From Porcipelethomonas sp964621265 (GTDB lineage Bacteria; Bacillota; Clostridia; Oscillospirales; Ruminococcaceae), in assembly GCA_964621265.1 (NCBI GenBank), contig CAZULQ010000007.1:1-64000 (forward strand): 64,000 bases of DNA. Reading direction: 5' to 3'. This document shows, one piece after another, positions 58,659 through 64,000 of this stretch (positions are counted from its first letter, which is position 1; each line of letters opens with the position of its first letter). Under the pieces are notes generated by a model that had not been told where the DNA came from, did not search any database, and saw nothing but the letters and a program-made list of their open reading frames with translations. The translations under genes were made by a program, and so were the position numbers.

Positions 58659-60614
58659 ATGAGCAAACCTATTAATATTGCGGTAATAGTTGCGGGAATT
58701 GATGAAGAATATCAGAATGAAATTCTCACAGGTATTCAGGATTATGCTGCCGGGCATGATGTTAATTTCAGCTACTTTATTGCATTTGGTGGTATTATAA
58801 AAAACAAAAACCATGATATTGGTGAATTTAACATATATAACCTTGTGAATTTCGACAAGTTTGACGGAGCAATTCTCCTTACAAATACCGTTTCCTCACC
58901 GAAGATTACAGAGGAACTTACTGAACGTATAAACAAGGCCGGCATACCGGCTGCATGTATCGACAATGACCTTAGTAATTTCTACTGTACAGGTATTGAC
59001 AACTTTAATGCTATGGCGGAAATGGTTGAGCATATTGTTGATATTCACGGTGTGAGACGCATAAACTATATTTCAGGTCCTGATGATAACCCTGAAAGTA
59101 TACAGCGACTCAAGGCTTATAAGAGTGTGCTTGAAAAGTACAACATTCCTATCGAGGAAAAGCGTATTTACCATGGCTTTTTCAGAGGACAGGATGCACG
59201 TGCTGCTATAAATGAATTCCTGCGTTCAGATATGGAATTCCCAGAAGCAATTATATGTGCCAATGACGTTATGGCGCTTTCTGCAATTATTGAGCTTGAA
59301 AAGGAAGGCAAGAAGGTTCCTGATGATGTTATCGTAACAGGTTTTGATAACATTTATTCTGCAAGACATTATTATCCTTCGGTTACATCTGTAAAAAGAC
59401 CGCTCAGACTTTCGGGCTATACCGCTGCGCAGAAGGTTACAAGACATATCAAGGGTGAAAAATCAGAAAGAATTGAAATTCTTGATACTGAATGTGTTTT
59501 CTCTGACAGCTGTGGCTGTAAGAGTGCGAGTGCTGACGATGATACAATCGAGTTCAAGAAGTCACTGTATAATTCAATAGAAGCCTATAATATAGGCGTA
59601 CCTATTATTAACAGAATGCAGTCATCTCTTCAGGAATGCGTAACAATTGAAGAATGCGCTGAATCACTCAGACCATTCGTTGCGGAAATCAACTGTGAAA
59701 AGTTTGTGCTTTGTCTTTGTGAAGACTGGCTCAGCGGCTTTAATGATTATGAAAGAAATTACAGCGAAGATGAAGAGGATGAATGCCTCTATACTGTTGA
59801 AGGCTATACAGAAAAAATGAACGTCGTTATTGACTATGAAAACGGCGAGTTCAAGGAAAAATCAACATTTAATTCAAAGGAAATGCTTCCTGATATTTAT
59901 AATAACACAAACAAGAGTAACCATTATTTCTTTGTTCCTGTTCATTTCCGTGAAAGATGTCTGGGATACTGTGTAATCAAGAACAGTATGTATCCGCTTG
60001 AAAGTGGTCTTTTCCAGACATGGATTATGAATATCAGTACGGCAATTGAAAATATCAGAAAGATTGCCTGTCTTGACCATATGGTAAATGAACTTGACAA
60101 GCTGTCAATTATCGACCCGCTTTGTCAGATTTACAACAGAAACGGCTTTAACAAGAACGCAAGGGCTGTCTATAAGACATGCGTTGCTGAAAACCGTGAG
60201 GTTATGGTTATGTTTATCGACATGGATGGTCTTAAGTATATCAATGACCGTTTTGGACATAATGATGGTGACTTTGCGCTTCAGCAGATTTCAATTGCAA
60301 TAAAGAACGCCTGTGACCGCAATCAGATATTTGCAAGATACGGCGGCGACGAATTTATTGTCTTTGCTGACCGTCATACTCCTGAGGATGCTCAGAAGCT
60401 TATTGATAAGGTGTATCACCAGCTTAAGAAGTTCAATCGTTTTTCTGATAAGCCTTATGCAATCGATGCGAGTATCGGTTATATTATAACCAAGGTTGAT
60501 GAGCATATGTCGCTCAACAAGGTTATTTCAATGGCTGACCAGACAATGTATGAAAACAAGAAGCGCAGAAAGGAAGAAAGAATTTCTGCTGGTCTTGAAA
60601 GCTTTATAAGATAA
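58659..60614 (+). CDS. LacI-type sugar sensor fused to a GGDEF domain (diguanylate cyclase)
   Basis: 651 residues. The first ~280 are a periplasmic-binding-protein-like domain as in LacI regulators (INIAVIVAGIDEEYQNEIL, GIDNFNAMAEMVEHIV, AIICANDVMALSAII, VIVTGFDNI) but with no helix-turn-helix before it and no signal peptide. A Cys-containing linker (SDSCGCKSA) and a GAF-like region (about 300-475) follow. The C-terminal GGDEF domain has the intact signature RYGGDEF, so it can make c-di-GMP. It would act in the cytoplasm on an imported sugar. It lies just upstream of the GH9-dockerin gene. Confidence 0.88.
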   Translation: MSKPINIAVIVAGIDEEYQNEILTGIQDYAAGHDVNFSYFIAFGGIIKNKNHDIGEFNIYNLVNFDKFDGAILLTNTVSSPKITEELTERINKAGIPAACIDNDLSNFYCTGIDNFNAMAEMVEHIVDIHGVRRINYISGPDDNPESIQRLKAYKSVLEKYNIPIEEKRIYHGFFRGQDARAAINEFLRSDMEFPEAIICANDVMALSAIIELEKEGKKVPDDVIVTGFDNIYSARHYYPSVTSVKRPLRLSGYTAAQKVTRHIKGEKSERIEILDTECVFSDSCGCKSASADDDTIEFKKSLYNSIEAYNIGVPIINRMQSSLQECVTIEECAESLRPFVAEINCEKFVLCLCEDWLSGFNDYERNYSEDEEDECLYTVEGYTEKMNVVIDYENGEFKEKSTFNSKEMLPDIYNNTNKSNHYFFVPVHFRERCLGYCVIKNSMYPLESGLFQTWIMNISTAIENIRKIACLDHMVNELDKLSIIDPLCQIYNRNGFNKNARAVYKTCVAENREVMVMFIDMDGLKYINDRFGHNDGDFALQQISIAIKNACDRNQIFARYGGDEFIVFADRHTPEDAQKLIDKVYHQLKKFNRFSDKPYAIDASIGYIITKVDEHMSLNKVISMADQTMYENKKRRKEERISAGLESFIR

Positions 60615-60619
60615 TATTA

Positions 60620-60646
60620 CAGGACGGTTTTTACCGTCCTGTTTTT
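60620..60646 (+). terminator. Terminator of the GGDEF gene
   Basis: CAGGACGGT and ACCGTCCTG stem of 9 bp with TTTTT immediately after. Confidence 0.85.
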
Positions 60647-60711
60647 GTTGCATATTAACCTAAAACAGGCTCTTTTATTTGTGAATATCTAATATTTATT
60701 ATGCGTATATC

Positions 60712-60740
60712 TTGAAATTTTATTCATAATATGCTACAAT
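60712..60740 (+). promoter_or_regulatory. Promoter of the second GH9 gene
   Basis: TTGAAA and TACAAT, 17 bases apart, then an AGGAGGG site before ATG 60778. Confidence 0.65.
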
Positions 60741-60777
60741 AAAAAGGTGGATTTTTTTACTATCAGGAGGGAAATAT

Positions 60778-63348
60778 ATGAAAATTATGAAAAAACTTTC
60801 TGCGGCGGCTTTAAGCTGTGTTATGGCTTTTTCAGGCGTTGCAGGCGGGTTGATTCCGTCATCAGCTGTTACGGCAGAGGAGAGCGTTGAAATCAACTTC
60901 GCAAAGGCACTCCAGTACTCAATGTATATGTACGACGCAAATATGTGCGGTACTGATGTAGGCGAAAACAGCGAATACACATGGAGAGGCGACTGTCATA
61001 CATACGATGCGGCAGTTCCGCTTGACTCAGTTCACACAAATCTGTCTGAAAGCTTTATTTCACAGCACAAGGATGTTCTTGACCCGGATGGCGACGGCTG
61101 TGTTGACGTTTCAGGCGGTTTCCACGACGCCGGTGACCATGTTAAGTTCGGTATGCCTGAAAACTATGCTGCATCAGCTGTAGCATGGGGCTATTATGAA
61201 TTCCGTGATTCCTATGTCGACCTAGGACTTCAGAAGCATATTGAAACAATTCTCCGCTATTTCAGCGATTATCTTATGAGATGTACATTCCTTGACGAGG
61301 ACGGTAACCTTGTTGCTCATTGCTATCAGGTAGGCGATGGTGACATTGACCATGCATACTGGAATGCACCTGAAATTGACGATATGGACAGACCTGTGTT
61401 CTTCCTGACACCTGGCAAGCCACAGACTGACTATGTGGCATCAGCGGCGGCGTCACTTGCTATAAACTATTTAAACTTCAAGGACACAGACGCAGAGTAT
61501 GCGCAGAAGTGTCTTGACTATTCACTTGCACTCTTCAATTTTGCAAAGACACAGCCAAAGGAACTCAGTGACAATGGCGATGGCCCTAAGGCTTATTACA
61601 ACTCCTCAAAGTGGGAGGATGACTACTGCTGGGCTGCGGCATGGCTCTATAAAATAACAGAGGATTACTCATATCTTGAAGAAATATTCCCATATTATGA
61701 CTACTATGCAGCACCTTGTTATGTATTCTGCTGGAATGATATGTGGTGCGGCGTACAGTGTATCTTAGGTGAAATTTCAACAGAGCAGTATCCGAACTTT
61801 ATTGAGGATTTCAAGGTTGCGGCAGGCAAGAGCCCTTATGAAGAAATGGACTGCTGGGCATCTGTTGGCGAGGCAATTGAAAAATATATGTCGGGCGGTG
61901 TCGGAACGGTAACTCCTGCAGGCTATTTCTGGCTTAACACATGGGGTAGTGCACGTTACAACACAGCGGCACAGCTTTGTGCACTTGTTTACGATAAGTA
62001 CAACAATAACGGCAAGCCTGGCGAATACAGCGAATGGGCAAAGGGACAGATGGAATACCTCATGGGTGATAACCCTATGAACCGTGCATATATCGTTGGC
62101 TACAGCGATAATGCTGCCAAGTTCCCACACCACAGAGCTGCTTCAGGTCTTACAAAGTGTGAGGACCTTGATGAACACCGTTATGTACTTTATGGTGCAC
62201 TTGTAGGCGGCCCTGACGCTGATGACAAGCATATTGACGTTACTGCTGACTGGATTTACAACGAAGTTACAATCGACTACAATGCGGCATTTGTAGGCGC
62301 ATGTGCAGGTCTTTATGAATACTTCGGCACAGAGGATATGCAGATTACTCCTGATTTCCCACCTGCTGTTTCAACTGAAAACGGTGGCGGCGGAAACGAC
62401 TTTTGGGTTGACGCTTATGCAGTTGATGATATTCAGACAAGCGGTGCAGGTGTTACAAAGCTTGCAATCCAGATGAGAACAGACTCAACTGAGCCTAAGA
62501 CAGACCTTTCAATGCGTTATTACTTCAGCATTGACGAGTTTTCTGACAAGGCAAACATCAGTCTTGTTGAAGGCAAGGAGCTTTATGACCAGGCCTCTGT
62601 TGAAGCGGGTGCAGACGGCGTAATTTCAGGACCTTATCAGTATGATGCATCATTTGACCCGAATATTTACTATGTTGAGGTTGAATGGGACGGTTATAAG
62701 GTTGCAAACTCAAACAAGAAGTATCAGTTTACAGTCGGATTCTACTGGGGCGATACATGGGACCCGACAAACGACTGGAGCTATCAGGGTATTACAAAGT
62801 GTATTGACACATATCAGGACGGAAGCGAAACAAGAACAGATTATATCTGTGTTTATTCAGACGGCGTTCTCGTAGGCGGTATTGAGCCTGACGGTACAAC
62901 AGCTGATATTGAAGAACCGACAACAGAGCCTATCGAACCGACAGAGCCTGAGACAGATCCAACAGAGCCAACAGAGCCAACAGAACCAACAGAACCAGAT
63001 ACAGAACCTACTGAGCCTGTAACTACAACTGTTTCAACAGCACCGATTGACCCATCAGAATCTACTTCTACATCAACAACACCGGTTGTTGAAGGACCGA
63101 CAGCAAACACAGATTCTAATGCTGTTGCAAATGCAATGTGGGGAGATGTTAACGCAGACGGTGCGATTGACGTTGCGGATATCGTAGCGCTTAATATGTT
63201 CCTGCTGAATCCATCTGAAACTGAGATGACTGCAGAGGGACTTGTAAATGCAAACTGTAATTTTGATGATTATATTGACTCAACAGACAGCACACTTATT
63301 ATGAGTTATGTTGGTATGCTTGTTGAATACAGTAAGCTTGGAGCGTAA
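60778..63348 (+). CDS. Cellulosomal GH9 cellulase with CBM3c-like module and dockerin
   Basis: 856 residues: signal peptide (about 1-32), GH9 domain with an inserted segment before the GGFHDAGD block (Asp117, Asp120), HHR at 451-453, acid Glu496 in YNEVTIDYNAAF, a CBM3c-like module (about 541-715), a TEPTEP linker and a type I dockerin (about 788-854) close in sequence to that of the other GH9 enzyme. Catalytic residues intact. Probably a second cellulase working with the 14-kb enzyme on the same scaffoldin. Own promoter and terminator. Confidence 0.92.
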   Translation: MKIMKKLSAAALSCVMAFSGVAGGLIPSSAVTAEESVEINFAKALQYSMYMYDANMCGTDVGENSEYTWRGDCHTYDAAVPLDSVHTNLSESFISQHKDVLDPDGDGCVDVSGGFHDAGDHVKFGMPENYAASAVAWGYYEFRDSYVDLGLQKHIETILRYFSDYLMRCTFLDEDGNLVAHCYQVGDGDIDHAYWNAPEIDDMDRPVFFLTPGKPQTDYVASAAASLAINYLNFKDTDAEYAQKCLDYSLALFNFAKTQPKELSDNGDGPKAYYNSSKWEDDYCWAAAWLYKITEDYSYLEEIFPYYDYYAAPCYVFCWNDMWCGVQCILGEISTEQYPNFIEDFKVAAGKSPYEEMDCWASVGEAIEKYMSGGVGTVTPAGYFWLNTWGSARYNTAAQLCALVYDKYNNNGKPGEYSEWAKGQMEYLMGDNPMNRAYIVGYSDNAAKFPHHRAASGLTKCEDLDEHRYVLYGALVGGPDADDKHIDVTADWIYNEVTIDYNAAFVGACAGLYEYFGTEDMQITPDFPPAVSTENGGGGNDFWVDAYAVDDIQTSGAGVTKLAIQMRTDSTEPKTDLSMRYYFSIDEFSDKANISLVEGKELYDQASVEAGADGVISGPYQYDASFDPNIYYVEVEWDGYKVANSNKKYQFTVGFYWGDTWDPTNDWSYQGITKCIDTYQDGSETRTDYICVYSDGVLVGGIEPDGTTADIEEPTTEPIEPTEPETDPTEPTEPTEPTEPDTEPTEPVTTTVSTAPIDPSESTSTSTTPVVEGPTANTDSNAVANAMWGDVNADGAIDVADIVALNMFLLNPSETEMTAEGLVNANCNFDDYIDSTDSTLIMSYVGMLVEYSKLGA

Positions 63349-63358
63349 ATAAATTTCA

Positions 63359-63390
63359 GAGGAGTGTTTTGAACACTCCTCTTTTTGTTT
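63359..63390 (+). terminator. Terminator of the second GH9 gene
   Basis: GAGGAGTGTT and AACACTCCTC form a 10-bp stem followed by TTTTTGTTTT. Confidence 0.85.
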
Positions 63391-63397
63391 TCGTTAT

Positions 63398-63603
63398 AAA
63401 AAAGTCCCTGCACTTAAAAAAGTGCAGGGAAAAAATTCCAGGTTGTTTTAAATGAAATAAACCGCCTTGCCGTCATATGGCGAATAAAACCAAGCTATAA
63501 AGCCAGGTGGGTATCCTCCTGACAGTCTCACGCTCCCTTCGTCCGTCAAAGACGGGAGGTCTGCAATCCTCAGTCAGAGAATCGGATTCCCTTTAAATGA
63601 GTG
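63398..63603 (-). ncRNA. Candidate structured non-coding RNA, about 205 nt
   Basis: A minus-strand transcript unit with promoter (TTGTGC 63630-63635, TATAAT 63608-63613, 16-base spacer) and intrinsic terminator (63405-63430 with T-run). Predicted stems: GGGAAUCC with GGAUACCC, CUGAC with GUCAG, CUCCC with GGGAG around a CCGUC-UUU-GACGG apical hairpin, and a 3' CGCC/GGCG hairpin. No open reading frame fits. Length and rod shape are compatible with 6S-like RNA, but I cannot confirm the family. Confidence 0.55.
63405..63430 (-). terminator. Terminator of the candidate RNA
   Basis: TCCCTGCACTT and AAGTGCAGGGA form an 11-bp stem, followed on the minus strand by CTTTTTTA. Confidence 0.8.
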
Positions 63604-63607
63604 TTGG

Positions 63608-63635
63608 ATTATAAAAACCATATTGACACGCACAA
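63608..63635 (-). promoter_or_regulatory. Promoter of the candidate RNA
   Basis: On the minus strand TTGTGC and a perfect TATAAT with a 16-base spacer. Confidence 0.6.
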
Positions 63636-63715
63636 GGCAGAATATTAATTTCTGTTATTATTATAACACCATATTTGTAAAAAATCAATAGTTTTTTGAA
63701 ATTTTGTATGATTTT

Positions 63716-64000
63716 TTAGTGACAGCAGCCACAGCCGTCATCGTGTGAGCAGTCGCAGTCATCATCATGACAGCAATCACATTCATCGTCATCAGCGAAA
63801 ATACGCTGCATGAAGATTTCGCCGACACGGTCAAGTTCTTCTTCGTCTTCGATTGAAACGAGCATTCCGTCAGCTTCATTCTTATCCTGGCGAAGGATTA
63901 CAAAGAAGCCCTCTTCGTCCTCATCTTCATTTTCTGTGTAAGGAATGAGTGCGTAAAAGATTGCATCTTCTTCTTCATAAACGTCTACGAGCTCGAAGGA
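63716..64000 (-). CDS. DUF1292 protein with Cys/His-rich tail (5' end beyond window)
   Basis: 94 residues visible, cut at its N-terminus by the window edge. The DUF1292 (YrzB-like) core shows FYALIPYTENEDEDEEGFFVILRQ and VSIEDEEELDRVGEIFMQRI, very acidic. The C-terminus adds a Cys/His/Asp-rich tail (ECDCCHDDDCDCSHDDGC then GCCH), which could bind metal. The tail looks like an extension compared with YrzB. Function unknown. The candidate RNA lies downstream. Confidence 0.85.
   Translation of the reverse strand, partial: SFELVDVYEEEDAIFYALIPYTENEDEDEEGFFVILRQDKNEADGMLVSIEDEEELDRVGEIFMQRIFADDDECDCCHDDDCDCSHDDGCGCCH

Noticed and set aside
1..64000. tRNA, rRNA, insertion sequence or prophage genes
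   Set aside because: No cloverleaf, rRNA segment, transposase, integrase or phage structural gene was recognised on either strand.

Overview
The window looks like chromosome from a cellulosome-producing, Ruminococcus-like member of the Clostridia. The evidence is moderately AT-rich DNA, strong Shine-Dalgarno sites with frequent TTG starts, many near-consensus sigma-A promoters, secreted glycosidases with type I dockerins and Thr/Pro/Glu linkers, a SCIFF peptide locus, and Firmicutes gene orders such as gdpP-rplI-dnaB. The species call is inference. No scaffoldin, cohesin, tRNA, rRNA, CRISPR array, phage or insertion sequence was seen.

Layout. 1-9 kb: two-component system, an unusual SCP2 domain protein with a histone H1-like tail, Sfp-type transferase, sialate O-acetylesterase-like protein, ABC-F protein, cytidine deaminase, YchF. 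9-14 kb: a self-contained sugar PTS operon (EIIA-C-B permease, MapP-like sugar-phosphate phosphatase, HPr, Enzyme I). 14-22 kb: dockerin-bearing GH9 and GH26 enzymes on the minus strand, flanking a GtrA/LRR pair. 22-29.5 kb: TPR protein, pyruvate kinase, a glycan operon with a polyprenyl-phosphate sugar transferase, and a ydbS/ydbT-like PH-domain pair. 29.5-41.4 kb: amino-acid symporter, degenerate phosphohexomutase, then RNase J, GdpP, L9, DnaB, TilS and FtsH.

41.4-50 kb: small DUF3795 protein, FolC, BioY with a probable BirA operator, another ECF substrate-binding protein, archaeal-type ProRS, a Syd/SUKH-like protein, and the SCIFF peptide with its radical SAM maturase. 50-54 kb: two secreted proteins with N-terminal dockerins, one a metzincin-type protease. 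54-64 kb: thioesterase, FabG-like reductase, LTA synthase family protein, a sugar-sensor diguanylate cyclase, a second GH9-dockerin enzyme, a candidate structured RNA, and a truncated DUF1292 gene.

How it fits together. The secreted enzymes attack cellulose and mannan. The PTS operon may import and dephosphorylate a disaccharide, and pyruvate kinase and related genes feed central metabolism. The cyclase next to the second GH9 gene could link sugar sensing to c-di-GMP. Points that most deserve follow-up are the HPr lacking Ser46, the PTS/MapP operon, a beta module recurring in three dockerin proteins, two dockerin layouts, the dead phosphohexomutase, the SCP2/H1-like fusion, the RNA candidates at 63.4-63.6, 32.0-32.4 and 2.27-2.38 kb, and several palindromes over promoters.
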